A stretch of DNA of 64,000 nucleotides, taken from Blastococcus sp. VKM Ac-2987. Lineage in GTDB: Bacteria > Actinomycetota > Actinomycetes > Mycobacteriales > Geodermatophilaceae. Positions 1-7,457 of this stretch are shown piece after piece. The notes beneath the pieces were generated by a model. The model saw only the letters and a program-made list of their open reading frames with translations. It did not search any database and was not told the DNA's origin. The stretch covers positions 1,069,143 to 1,133,142 of the forward strand of contig NZ_JAPVBG010000001.1 of NCBI RefSeq assembly GCF_026967805.1. Reading direction: 5' to 3'. Made by a program: the position numbers and the translations under genes. Within the stretch, counting starts at the first letter, position 1, and each line of letters begins with the position of its first letter.

Positions 1-462
1 GGTGAACTGCGCGACGAAGGCGAGCACCAGGATCGGGATCGAGACGATCAGCGTGGTGCTCACCAGCACGACGTTGTCGAAGAAGCCGTTCTTCCGGATA
101 CCGGCCATGACGCCGGCGACGATGCCGATCACGATCTCGAAGGCAATGGCGACCAGCGCCAGCTTGATGGTGACGGGCATCCGCTGGGTGATCGTGTCGA
201 GCACCTCGCGGCCGCGGAAGTCGGTGCCGAAGTCGCCCTGCAGCAGGTCACCGACGTACTTGACGTACTGCAGCCAGAGCGGGTCGTTGAGGTTGAACTC
301 GTCGGTCAGCTGGGCCACCACGGCGGGTGCGAGGGGTCGGTCGCCGCCCAGGGCCCGGATGGGGTCGCCCGGCAGCGCGTAGACCAGCGCGAAGATCAGG
401 AAAGAGGCCCCGAGCATGACCGGGATCGTGAGTAGAAGGCGGCGCGCGATGTAGCGGCCCAT
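1..462 (-). CDS. Oligopeptide/dipeptide ABC transporter permease, DppB type (partial)
   Basis: This is the N-terminal 154 residues of an inner-membrane permease of a binding-protein-dependent peptide importer; the gene runs off the left edge. The protein opens with MGRYIARRLL and a first membrane helix at about residues 8-28. A periplasmic-side stretch typical of DppB/OppB follows (ALPGDPIRALGG, then LQYVKYVGDLLQGDFGTDF), then helices from about residue 100. The ATG at 462 has a GAGGAG ribosome site. It lies downstream of the substrate-binding lipoprotein on the same strand, the usual importer order. Family assignment is firm; substrate specificity is not readable. Confidence 0.9.
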   Translation of the reverse strand, partial: MGRYIARRLLLTIPVMLGASFLIFALVYALPGDPIRALGGDRPLAPAVVAQLTDEFNLNDPLWLQYVKYVGDLLQGDFGTDFRGREVLDTITQRMPVTIKLALVAIAFEIVIGIVAGVMAGIRKNGFFDNVVLVSTTLIVSIPILVLAFVAQFT

Positions 463-548
463 GTCGCTCCTCGGTCAGGACGCGCCGTTCCCCTGTGATG
501 GGCGCGGACGCGTCGTCCATGATGCGGGACGAGCCCGAGCGGCCGACC

Positions 549-587
549 GCCGGGGAGCCCTGCCCGGTCTGGGCGGGGTTCCCCGGC
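549..587 (-). terminator. Intercistronic stem-loop between binding protein and permease
   Basis: The 149-bp gap between the binding-protein gene and the permease holds a long GC hairpin. Outer arms GCCGGGGA/TCCCCGGC pair perfectly, and inner arms GCCC/GGGC continue with one or two mismatches around a GGTCT loop. There is no U-tract. A partial terminator or mRNA-stabilising hairpin here would make much more binding protein than permease, as in other importer operons. The structure is seen; the role is inferred. Confidence 0.5.
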
Positions 588-611
588 GGCGGCCTGCGGT
601 GTGCGGCTACG

Positions 612-2270
612 TCAGCTGGTGGGCGTGACGTTGGCGACGTCGATGTCACCGAAGACGTCGATCACCACGTCGCTGACGTTCTCCGAGTGCCCGGCCTGCT
701 CGAGGTCGAAGAACATCGGGATGATCGGCATGTCCTCGAGCAGGATGTCCTCGGCCTGGTTGTAGAAGTCGAGGGCTTCCTCGTTGCTCGAGGCGCTGTT
801 GCCCTGCTGGATCAGGGCGTCGAACTCGGGGTTCGAGTAGAACGTGGCGTTCGAACCCGCCGGCGGCAGCGCCGCCGTGGAGTACAGCGGCTCCAGGTAG
901 TTCTGCGGGCTCGGGTAGTCCATGCTCCAGCCGAGGCGGAACGGACCGGTCACGCCCTGCTCGTCCAGCAGCGGCAGGTACTCGGCGAAGTCGAGCTCGC
1001 CCCGGAGGACGTAGTCGAGACCGAGGTTCTCGCGGAGCTGGTTGCCCACGGCCTGCACCCAGGCGTCGTGGCCGGCGCCCGCGTTGAACCACAGCTCGAT
1101 CGGCTGGCTGCGGTCGAAGCCGGCCTCGTCGAGCAGCGCGTTGGCCGCGTCGACGTCCAGCTCGCAGTACTCGCAGACACCCTCGCGGTAGCCGTCGACG
1201 ACGGGGGCGACGTAGGCGTCGGCGGGCGTGCGGCTACCGGCGAAGATGGCGTCGGAGATGGCCTGCCGGTCGACGCCCATCGACAGCGCCTGACGGACGC
1301 GCGGGTCGGAGAACCGCTCGTCGTAGGTCGGGTAGCCGAGGTAGGTGAACCCGGAGGACGGGGCCTCGAGGTAGCGGTCGCCGAGCACGTCCTGGGCCGA
1401 GGCCAGGGCGTCCGGCGGCAGGTCCGGCAGGACGTCGAGGTTGCCCGCCTGCAGGTCGTTGTATCCGGTGTTCAGGTCGGCGTAGACGCGGAAGTCCACG
1501 GACTCCGCGACGGCCGGGTCCTCGCCGGCGTAGTCCTCGTACCGGGTGACGGTGATGCCCTGACCGGGGACGAACTCGCCCTCGGCCTGGAACGGACCGT
1601 TGCCGATCGGCATGGCGCCGAAGCCCTCGGGGTCCTCGAAGAAGGCCTCGGGCATCGGCCAGAAGGCGTTGTAGCCGACGGTCACCGGGAACTGGGCGAA
1701 CGGCGAGGCGAGCTCCACCTCGAAGGTGTTCTCGTCGATGACCCGGAGGCCGCTGAGCTCCTCGGCGGCGGGGTCACCGGTGACGTTGCCCTCGTCGTCG
1801 GTCGGCGCCTGCAGGTCGTCGTACCCGAGGATGTTCGAGAAGAAGTAGGACGCACCCTGGGCGTTGGGGCTGTAGGCGGTGTAGTTCCACGCGTCGACGA
1901 AGGACTGCGCGGTCACCGGAGTGCCGTCGTGGAACGTCCAGCCGTCCTTGAGCTCGACGGTCCAGGTGGTGTTGTCCTCGGACTCGATCGACTCCGCGAC
2001 GCCGGTGTACTCGACCGCGCCGTCGGCGGCGTACTCGATCAGGCCCGTCCACAGGGAGGAGATGACCTGGTGGCCCTCGCTCTCCGTCGTGTTGCCCGGG
2101 ATGAGGGGGTTCTCCGGCTCACCGACGTAGACGCTGAAGGTGCCGCCGTCGGCAGCAGCGCCGTCGCCACCGCCGCCGCCGTTGTCGTCACTGCCACCAC
2201 AGGCGGACAGCAGCATCGCGGCGGCGACGCCGCCGGCCACGAGCGCGGTCCTGCGCTTGCTCAAATTCAC
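612..2270 (-). CDS. Peptide ABC transporter substrate-binding lipoprotein (SBP_bac_5 family)
   Basis: This extracytoplasmic binding protein (552 aa) captures oligopeptides for the permease encoded just downstream. The GTG at 2270 follows a GAGGGAGG ribosome site; a longer upstream frame was rejected because it lacks a signal sequence. Residues 1-25 form a lipoprotein signal peptide ending in the lipobox LLSAC, followed by a glycine/aspartate-rich linker. The rest is the DppA/OppA fold: a VYVGEPENPLIPGN opening strand, an ELKDGWTFHDGTPVTA segment typical of the family near residue 95, and a long C-terminal lobe. Length is normal. The ligand cannot be told from sequence. Confidence 0.92.
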   Translation of the reverse strand: MNLSKRRTALVAGGVAAAMLLSACGGSDDNGGGGGDGAAADGGTFSVYVGEPENPLIPGNTTESEGHQVISSLWTGLIEYAADGAVEYTGVAESIESEDNTTWTVELKDGWTFHDGTPVTAQSFVDAWNYTAYSPNAQGASYFFSNILGYDDLQAPTDDEGNVTGDPAAEELSGLRVIDENTFEVELASPFAQFPVTVGYNAFWPMPEAFFEDPEGFGAMPIGNGPFQAEGEFVPGQGITVTRYEDYAGEDPAVAESVDFRVYADLNTGYNDLQAGNLDVLPDLPPDALASAQDVLGDRYLEAPSSGFTYLGYPTYDERFSDPRVRQALSMGVDRQAISDAIFAGSRTPADAYVAPVVDGYREGVCEYCELDVDAANALLDEAGFDRSQPIELWFNAGAGHDAWVQAVGNQLRENLGLDYVLRGELDFAEYLPLLDEQGVTGPFRLGWSMDYPSPQNYLEPLYSTAALPPAGSNATFYSNPEFDALIQQGNSASSNEEALDFYNQAEDILLEDMPIIPMFFDLEQAGHSENVSDVVIDVFGDIDVANVTPTS

Positions 2271-2639
2271 GTGCAATGCCTCCCTCGACCCGCACCAGCG
2301 GGGGGAACGGACAGGTCGAACCACGGCCGCGCGGGCGAATGGACGACTGACTGGTCACGAACCGAACACAACCGGGAGATGACGTCCCAGCGGTGACGGG
2401 TGGACCCTAGGCACGCCTCGAAGAGGGTGTCCACGGACGTCATCGAGTTGTGACCTGGGCTCACGATCCGCCTGCGCACCGTAACTTCCACGCCTCTCAA
2501 CCGGTCGGGCGGGCGGTCCTCCGGCCGCTACGCCGGGTTCGCCGGACGCCTTCCAGCAGGTCAGAAAGCCGTGGTGTCGCGGTCACGCGGCGGGGGTACA
2601 GCGGCATCCACACGACCGACGAGCACCGGAGGTACCGCG
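2271..2639. other. Gene-free divergent promoter region between peptide-binding protein and csbD
   Basis: About 370 bp without a supportable gene. Reading toward the binding protein (minus strand) there is a good promoter, listed separately. Toward csbD there is only a weak SigB-like element (GTGT, 16 bp, GGGTAC ending near 2599). Open frames here are remnants of neighbouring shadows and lack ribosome sites. Confidence 0.5.
2404..2433 (-). promoter_or_regulatory. Candidate SigA-type promoter of the peptide-binding protein
   Basis: On the minus strand a -35 TGGACA (2433-2428) and a -10 TAGGGT (2409-2404) are separated by 18 bp. Both are close to the actinobacterial housekeeping consensus. The start point would be near 2397, giving an untranslated leader of about 125 nt before the GTG at 2270. 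Confidence 0.45.
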
Positions 2640-2813
2640 ATGAGCGGCATGGACAAGATGAAGAACAAGGCCGAGGAGCTGTCGGGCAAGGGCAAGGAGT
2701 CCGTGGGCGAGGCGACCGGCGACCGGGATCTCCAGGCCGAGGGCCAGGCGGACCAGGCCTCGGGCAACCTGAAGCAGGCCGGCGAGAAGGTCAAGGACGT
2801 CTTCAAGAAGTAG
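2640..2813 (+). CDS. CsbD family stress-response protein
   Basis: A 57-residue, highly charged hydrophilic protein of the CsbD family, small helical proteins often induced in the general stress response; molecular function is unknown. It shows the typical pattern MDKMKNKAEELSGKGKE, a central GDRDLQAEGQADQ, and a C-terminal ..GEKVKDVFKK. The ATG at 2640 follows CCGGAGG at good spacing, so longer in-frame starts upstream were discarded. It stands alone and is followed by a strong hairpin. A weak SigB-like promoter upstream would fit stress control. Confidence 0.9.
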   Translation: MSGMDKMKNKAEELSGKGKESVGEATGDRDLQAEGQADQASGNLKQAGEKVKDVFKK

Positions 2814-2869
2814 GCGCACCCTGCCGGTGATCCTCAGCGCACGCGCGAGGAGGTAGCCGGGAGTCAGCC

Positions 2870-2903
2870 GACGGGCGCCGCTCCCCCGGGAGCGGCGCCC
2901 GTC
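2870..2903. terminator. Strong GC hairpin terminator between csbD and the Nudix gene
   Basis: Arms GACGGGCGCCGCTCCC and GGGAGCGGCGCCCGTC (16 bp, perfect) are separated by only two bases. It lies between two convergent genes and can act in both directions. No U-tract follows, which is common in high-GC actinobacteria. Confidence 0.75.
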
Positions 2904-2973
2904 GTCGTTCCCGACCTTCCGCGCAAACCGACCCCGCCTTCCAGCGGGAACCCACGCTCCGCGGAGAAGCGGG

Positions 2974-3729
2974 TCAGAGGCGGGCGAGGAGGGCGCGGAC
3001 CGCGGGGAGCAGGGGGCGGTCGGCGGGGATCCAGTCGAGCGACTCGAGCTCACCGGCGCCGACCCACCGCAGGTCGGCGTGCTCGTGGGCGACCGGCCGG
3101 CCGGAGGCGATCCGCGCCCACCACACCCGCATCGTCGAGGCGCCCGGGGCGCCACCGGCGACGACGCCGTCCAGCGGCACCTCGCCGAGGAACGCCTGCG
3201 GCGCGACGACGACGCCGAGCTCCTCCGCGCACTCGCGCACGAGCGCGGCCAGCTCCGGCTCCCCCGGCTCCACCTTGCCGCCCGGGAACTCCCAGCAGCC
3301 GTCGAAGCGCCCGCCGGAGCGCTGCGCGACCAGCACGCGGTCGCCGTCGACGAGGGCCGCGCCGACGACCTGCACCACCTCGTGCGCCCGCAGGGCCGCC
3401 GCGGCGGCGTAGGCGTCGAGGTGCGACCGCATCGCCCGCACGATCCGGCCGCGCAGCACCATCTGGTCGACGACGCCACCGAACGCCCCGGGCAGCCCGG
3501 TCTCCCAGTCGACCTGCTCGTCGACGAGCGTGCCGGCGCCGGTGGCCGAGAAGCGGCGCGAGTGGGTGACCCAGCCGCGACCGCGGGCGACCGCGTAGAC
3601 GTCCCGCTCCGGCCGGACGGACACGACCTCCTCCAGCGGCACCGGCCAGGGGCGGCCGAGCGCGCGGGCGACGTCGAACGCCACGGTCAGCGGCGCCTCC
3701 ACCATGGTGGTGAAACGCAGCTGGAACAC
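2974..3729 (-). CDS. SRPBCC-like domain fused to a Nudix hydrolase
   Basis: A two-domain protein of 251 residues. Residues 1 to about 115 resemble an SRPBCC/polyketide-cyclase-like lipid or ligand cavity (FQLRFTTMVEAPLTVAFDVA, later VDWETGLPGAFGGVVDQMV). Residues from about 120 form a MutT-type Nudix domain with a complete Nudix box: G, five residues, E, seven residues, RECAEELG. Such domains hydrolyse nucleoside diphosphate derivatives, for example 8-oxo-dGTP; here the PG-G and WxxxxEL pattern is MutT-like. The GTG at 3729 has a GGGAG site. It is divergent from the Rrf2 gene with only 27 bp between them. The fused SRPBCC part is unusual and could set the substrate. Confidence 0.82.
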   Translation of the reverse strand: MFQLRFTTMVEAPLTVAFDVARALGRPWPVPLEEVVSVRPERDVYAVARGRGWVTHSRRFSATGAGTLVDEQVDWETGLPGAFGGVVDQMVLRGRIVRAMRSHLDAYAAAAALRAHEVVQVVGAALVDGDRVLVAQRSGGRFDGCWEFPGGKVEPGEPELAALVRECAEELGVVVAPQAFLGEVPLDGVVAGGAPGASTMRVWWARIASGRPVAHEHADLRWVGAGELESLDWIPADRPLLPAVRALLARL

Positions 3730-3756
3730 CAGGGCACTCTCCCAGATGACGGCACT

Positions 3757-4239
3757 ATGGGTCCCGTGCGCATCAACGCCCGGGTCGACTACGCCGTCCG
3801 AGCCGTCGTGGAGCTCGCCGCGGTCGCGCCCGAGGCACTGACCTGCGACCGCATCGCGACCGCCCAGAACATCCCCAACCGCTTCCTGCAGGCGATACTC
3901 GCCGACCTGCAGCACGCCCGGCTGGTCACCAGCCAGCGCGGCCGGGACGGCGGGTACCGGCTGGCGCTGCCGGCGTCGGAGATCTCGATCGCCCGCGTCA
4001 TGCGCGTGGAGCAGGGCTTCCTGGCCGAGGTGCACGGCCAGCGCCCCGAGGAGGTCGTCTACCCGGGGCCGGCCGCCGGGCTGGCCGGCGTCTGGGTCGC
4101 CGCCCGCGAGGCCTACCGCCAGGTGCTCGAGGGCGTCACCGTGGCCGACGTCGTCGCCGGGGAGCTCCCGCCGCACGCGGCCGAGCTCGTCGCCATCGAC
4201 ACCGCGTGGCGCTCGTTCAGCGGCCCGGCCCCCGGCTGA
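3757..4239 (+). CDS. Rrf2 family transcriptional regulator
   Basis: A winged-helix repressor-type protein of 160 residues starting at ATG 3757, or GTG 3766 (RINARVDYAVRAVVEL), which looks closer to the usual Rrf2 start. The helix-turn-helix spans about residues 25-65 (IATAQNIPNRFLQAILADL, then the wing GRDGGYRLALPASEI). Only one cysteine is present in the whole protein, so it cannot hold an iron-sulfur cluster like IscR or NsrR and is more like CymR. Its position directly upstream of the sulfate-assimilation operon suggests control of sulfur genes, an inference from context. No ribosome site is visible; translation may be leaderless. Confidence 0.85.
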   Translation: MGPVRINARVDYAVRAVVELAAVAPEALTCDRIATAQNIPNRFLQAILADLQHARLVTSQRGRDGGYRLALPASEISIARVMRVEQGFLAEVHGQRPEEVVYPGPAAGLAGVWVAAREAYRQVLEGVTVADVVAGELPPHAAELVAIDTAWRSFSGPAPG

Positions 4240-4306
4240 GGGCTCCCGGTGCGAGCGTCGGGTGGTTCACACGGCGGATCGGCCGGGATGTGGGAGTATC
4301 GACGGC

Positions 4307-4393
4307 ATGACGGACCGCGGCAGCCTGCTCGTCGCGCGTCTGCACATCGATCTGGCGCTCGTCTCCAGCGCCGCCTGTCGCGCCGCGCGCTGA
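4307..4393 (+). CDS. Cysteine-type leader peptide upstream of sulfite reductase
   Basis: A 28-codon reading frame, MTDRGSLLVARLHIDLALVS followed by SAACRAAR, ends 104 bp before the sulfite reductase start. The core RLHIDL..SSA.CR is the hallmark of small actinobacterial leader peptides found before sulfur-assimilation genes; cysteine-responsive leader ORFs of this kind have been shown to act as attenuators in mycobacteria. A -10-like GAGTAT ends seven bases before the ATG, consistent with a leaderless mRNA. Ribosome stalling at the Cys-Arg codons when cysteine is scarce would be expected to change folding of the following 100 bases. Identification is by motif; the mechanism here is inferred. 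Confidence 0.82.
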   Translation: MTDRGSLLVARLHIDLALVSSAACRAAR

Positions 4394-4497
4394 CCCAGGT
4401 CCCCCGCGCAGCCCTCCCGCTGCGTCCCGATCCAGCAGCGCCCCGCACCCCCGGCCAGCTGCCGGGCGGACGGCGAGCGCAGGAAGAAGTACGCCAC
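4394..4497 (+). promoter_or_regulatory. Possible attenuator region between leader peptide and sulfite reductase
   Basis: This 104-base gap contains alternative short hairpins: CGCTG..CAGCG around 4411-4433 and CCCGGC/GCCGGG at 4450-4455 and 4461-4466 with a CAGCT loop. These could be the switching elements governed by translation of the leader peptide. No classical terminator U-tract is visible, so control might act on translation or through Rho. Confidence 0.35.
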
Positions 4498-6171
4498 GTG
4501 AGCACCCCCACCCGTACCAGCAACCGGCCGCAGCGCGGTCAGGGTCAGTGGGCGCTGGGCTACCGCGAACCGCTCAACCCCAACGAGCGGATGAAGAAGG
4601 ACTCCGACGGCCTCGAGGTGCGCCAGCGGATCCTCGACATCTACGCGAAGACCGGCTTCGAGGGCATCGACCCCGGCGACCTGCGCGGCCGGATGCGCTG
4701 GATGGGGCTCTACACCCAGCGCGCCCAGGGCATCCCCGGCGGCAAGACCGCCGTGCTGGAGCCCGAGGAGCTCGAGGACTCCTACTTCATGATGCGCGCC
4801 CGCATCGACGGCGGGCAGCTGACCAGCGACGCGCTGCGGATCCTCGGCGGCATCAGCACCGAGTTCGGCCGGGACGTCGCCGACGTCACCGACCGGCAGA
4901 ACGTGCAGTACCACTGGATCCGCATCGAGGACGTCCCCGAGATCTGGCGCCGGCTGGAGTCGGTCGGCCTGTCGACCATGGAGGCCTGCGGCGACGTCCC
5001 GCGCGTCATGCTCGGCTGCCCGCTGGCCGGCATCCTCGAGGACGAGGTCCTCGACGCCACCGACGTCATCGCCGCGACGGTCGACAAGTACGTCGGCAGC
5101 CCCGAGTTCAGCAACCTCCCCCGCAAGTGGAAGACGTCGATGTCCGGGTGCGTCGACCACTGCACCGAGCCCGAGATCGACGACGTCTCCTTCGTCGGCG
5201 TCGTGAACGAGGCGGGCGAGGCCGGCTACGACCTGTGGGTCGGTGGCGGCCTGTCGACCAATCCCATGTTCGCGCAGCGGATCGGCGTCTTCGTCCGCCC
5301 CGAGCAGGTCACCGACGTCTGGGCCGCCTGCACCTCGGTCTTCCGCGACTACGGCTACCGCCGGCAGCGCAACCGGGCCCGGATCAAGTTCCTCATGGCC
5401 GACTGGGGCCCGGAGAAGTTCCGGCAGGTGCTCCAGGACGAGTACCTGCACGTGCAGCTGCCCGACGGTCCCGCGCCCGCACCGGCCAAGCACGACCAGC
5501 GCGACCACGTCGGCGTCAGCCGGCAGAAGGACGGCCGCAACGCCGTCGGCTTCGCGCTGCGCACCGGCCGGATCAGCGGCTCGCTGCTCACCACGATCGC
5601 GAACCTGGCCGACGAGTACGGGCAGGGCCGCATCCGGACGACGACGCAGCAGAAGCTGGTCATCCTCGACGTGCCCGACGACCGGGTGGAGCCGCTGGTC
5701 GAGGCGCTGGCCGAGCACGACCTGCAGGTGCGGCCCAGCGCCTTCCGCCGCGGCACCATGGCCTGCACCGGCCTGGAGTTCTGCAAGCTGGCGATCGTCG
5801 AGACCAAGCAGCACGCGCAGGACCTCTACGCGGAGCTGGAGCGGCGGCTGCCCGACTTCGACGTGCCGATCGGCATCAACGTCAACGGCTGCCCGAACAG
5901 CTGCGCCCGCTTCCAGACCGCCGACATCGGCTTCAAGGGCTCCATGGTCCGCGACGACGCCGGGGAGATGGTCGAGGGCTTCCAGGTCCACCTGGGCGGT
6001 CACCTCGGCGTGGAGGCCACCTTCGGCCGCAAGTTCCGCGGCCACAAGGTGACCAAGGCCGAGACGGCCGACTACTGCGAGCGCGTGCTCCGCGGGTTCC
6101 TCGACCGCCGCACGTCCGGCGAGTCCTTCGCGCACTACGTCTCCCGCGCCGAGGAGGACTGGTTGCTGTGA
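4498..6171 (+). CDS. sir: Ferredoxin-dependent assimilatory sulfite (nitrite) reductase
   Basis: A 557-residue siroheme enzyme that reduces sulfite to sulfide with six electrons from ferredoxin (NirA/SirA family). Two ferredoxin-like halves are visible. The siroheme/4Fe-4S ligands are intact: CTGLEFC (Cys-X5-Cys) near residue 422 and GCPNSC (Cys-X3-Cys) near residue 466. The substrate-pocket arginine/lysine stretch around GRIRTTTQQK is also typical. The GTG at 4498 has an AGGAAG site. It is the first structural gene of an operon with a zinc-ribbon protein and cysH, so sulfite is the likely substrate rather than nitrite. Confidence 0.93.
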   Translation: MSTPTRTSNRPQRGQGQWALGYREPLNPNERMKKDSDGLEVRQRILDIYAKTGFEGIDPGDLRGRMRWMGLYTQRAQGIPGGKTAVLEPEELEDSYFMMRARIDGGQLTSDALRILGGISTEFGRDVADVTDRQNVQYHWIRIEDVPEIWRRLESVGLSTMEACGDVPRVMLGCPLAGILEDEVLDATDVIAATVDKYVGSPEFSNLPRKWKTSMSGCVDHCTEPEIDDVSFVGVVNEAGEAGYDLWVGGGLSTNPMFAQRIGVFVRPEQVTDVWAACTSVFRDYGYRRQRNRARIKFLMADWGPEKFRQVLQDEYLHVQLPDGPAPAPAKHDQRDHVGVSRQKDGRNAVGFALRTGRISGSLLTTIANLADEYGQGRIRTTTQQKLVILDVPDDRVEPLVEALAEHDLQVRPSAFRRGTMACTGLEFCKLAIVETKQHAQDLYAELERRLPDFDVPIGINVNGCPNSCARFQTADIGFKGSMVRDDAGEMVEGFQVHLGGHLGVEATFGRKFRGHKVTKAETADYCERVLRGFLDRRTSGESFAHYVSRAEEDWLL

Positions 6172-6338
6172 CGGAGGAGCCGGCGGGAAGGACCCGGCAG
6201 CTGCCGGTGTTCCACTGCCCGTACTGCGGGGACGAGGAGCTGACCCCCTACGACGGGGAGTCGGCCACGGGGTGGCGCTGCGGCGCCTGCCTCCGCGCGT
6301 TCTCCGTCCGCCTGATTGGGACGGGAGTCCAGGAATGA
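6168..6338 (+). CDS. Small zinc-ribbon protein between sulfite reductase and cysH
   Basis: A 56-residue protein starting with GTG at 6168 that overlaps the stop of sulfite reductase (GTGA) and whose own stop overlaps the cysH start (ATGA). Two knuckles, CPYCGDEE and CGACLRAF, form a Cys2-Cys2 zinc ribbon. Small proteins of this sort sit at the same place in streptomycete sulfate operons. The double overlap shows tight co-translation with sir and cysH. A role in metal or sulfur handling, or as a partner of CysH, is possible but unproven. Confidence 0.85.
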   Translation: MTEEPAGRTRQLPVFHCPYCGDEELTPYDGESATGWRCGACLRAFSVRLIGTGVQE

Positions 6339-7060
6339 CATCGGCTGGAACGATCCGGTCCCTCTCGTCGACGCCGGAGCTCGCCGCCGACGCGGACGCC
6401 CGCTTCGAGGGCATCGCCGACCCGGTGGAGCAGGCGCTCGCCGTGCTCCGCTGGGCCGGCGAGACGTTCGGTGACCAGTTCGCGGTCACGTCGTCCATGG
6501 CCGACGGGCTGCTGTCGCACCTGGCCTCCCGGGTGATCCCCGGCGTCAACGTGGTGTTCCTCGACACCGGCTACCACTTCGCCGAGACGATCGGGACCCG
6601 GGACTGGATCAGCAGCGTGCTGCCGATCACGCTGCACAACGTCACCCCGCCGCAGACCGTGGCGGAGCAGGACCTCTCCTTCGGGCCGAAGCTGCACGAC
6701 CGCGATCCGGACCTGTGCTGCGAGCTGCGCAAGGTCAAGCCGCTGGCGCAGGCCCTGGCCGGGTTCGCGGCCTGGGGCTCGGGCGTGCGGCGCGACGAGT
6801 CGCCGACGCGCGCGGGGACGAAGCTGGTCGACTGGGACGCCAAGCGCGGCATGGTGAAGGTCAACCCGATGGCGGCCTGGACCCAGGACGTCGTCGACGC
6901 GTACACCGCCGAGCACCAGATCCCGGTCAACCCGCTGCTGGAGATCGGCTACGGCTCGATCGGCTGCGCGCCCTGCACCCGCCCGGTCGCTCCCGGCGAG
7001 GACCCCCGCGCCGGCCGCTGGGCCGGCAGCGGCAAGACCGAGTGCGGCCTGCACACCTGA
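6335..7060 (+). CDS. cysH: Adenylyl-sulfate (APS) reductase, thioredoxin-dependent
   Basis: A 241-residue PAPS/APS reductase that reduces activated sulfate to sulfite, feeding the sulfite reductase upstream. The P-loop-like segment is VTSSMADGLLSHLA near residue 50. Four cluster-binding cysteines mark it as the 4Fe-4S APS-reducing type: CCELRKVKPL near residue 129 and GCAPCTRP near residue 211. The catalytic C-terminal cysteine is in KTECGLH at the very end. The ATG overlaps the previous stop. Length is normal for actinobacterial CysH. Confidence 0.93.
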   Translation: MTSAGTIRSLSSTPELAADADARFEGIADPVEQALAVLRWAGETFGDQFAVTSSMADGLLSHLASRVIPGVNVVFLDTGYHFAETIGTRDWISSVLPITLHNVTPPQTVAEQDLSFGPKLHDRDPDLCCELRKVKPLAQALAGFAAWGSGVRRDESPTRAGTKLVDWDAKRGMVKVNPMAAWTQDVVDAYTAEHQIPVNPLLEIGYGSIGCAPCTRPVAPGEDPRAGRWAGSGKTECGLHT

Positions 7061-7084
7061 GCCGCTGAGCGGGAGGATGGGCGC

Positions 7085-7375
7085 GTGCCGCGCCCTCCTC
7101 GCCTCACCCCCGGTGAGCTCGCCGCCGCCCTGCCCGGTCTGCCGCTGTGGTCCGGCGACGGGGACGGCCTCCGGCGGACGGTCGAGCTGCCGAGCTTCCG
7201 GGACGCCGTCGCCGCCATCGTCGCGATCGCCGACGTGGCCGAGGAGCTGGACCACCACCCGGACGTCGACCTGCGCTTCCGCCGATTGCACCTGCTGCTG
7301 GTCAGCCACTCCGCCGGTGGTGTGAGCGAACTGGACCTGGAACTGGCCCGCCGCATCGACGCGCTGCTCCCCTGA
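7085..7375 (+). CDS. Pterin-4a-carbinolamine dehydratase
   Basis: A 96-residue PCD/DCoH-family protein that dehydrates 4a-hydroxy-tetrahydropterin during pterin recycling, or takes part in molybdopterin-related chemistry. The active-site pattern is present: EELDHHPDVDLRF near residues 57-69, where the paired histidines bind the pterin, followed by HSAGGVSELDLELARRID. It starts with GTG at 7085, 24 bp after cysH, so it may be co-transcribed, although it has no known part in sulfur assimilation. Confidence 0.88.
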   Translation: MPRPPRLTPGELAAALPGLPLWSGDGDGLRRTVELPSFRDAVAAIVAIADVAEELDHHPDVDLRFRRLHLLLVSHSAGGVSELDLELARRIDALLP

Positions 7376-7381
7376 CCGACG

Positions 7382-7450
7382 CCGGCCCCCGCACCGTGCG
7401 GCGCGGGGGCCGGGGACCCTGCTCCCACCGCGGGCGGTGGGGAGCAGGGG
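7382..7450. terminator. Two tandem hairpins between convergent genes
   Basis: The first hairpin has perfect arms CCGGCCCCCGC and GCGGGGGCCGG (7382-7413). A second pairs CCCTGCTCCC with a GGGGAGCAGGG segment (about 7417-7450). They separate the pterin dehydratase from phoX, which is read in the opposite direction, and probably terminate both. Confidence 0.7.
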
Positions 7451-7457
7451 GCATCGC

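Noticed and set aside
495..2396. 633-residue plus-strand open frame opposite the peptide-binding protein gene
   Set aside because: It is the GC-rich antisense shadow of a clearly recognised lipoprotein gene: valine/glutamate/arginine-rich, no domain, no ribosome site.
4267..6567. 766-residue minus-strand frame across sulfite reductase and cysH
   Set aside because: Antisense of two well-identified genes; composition typical of reverse reading of high-GC codons and no conserved motif.
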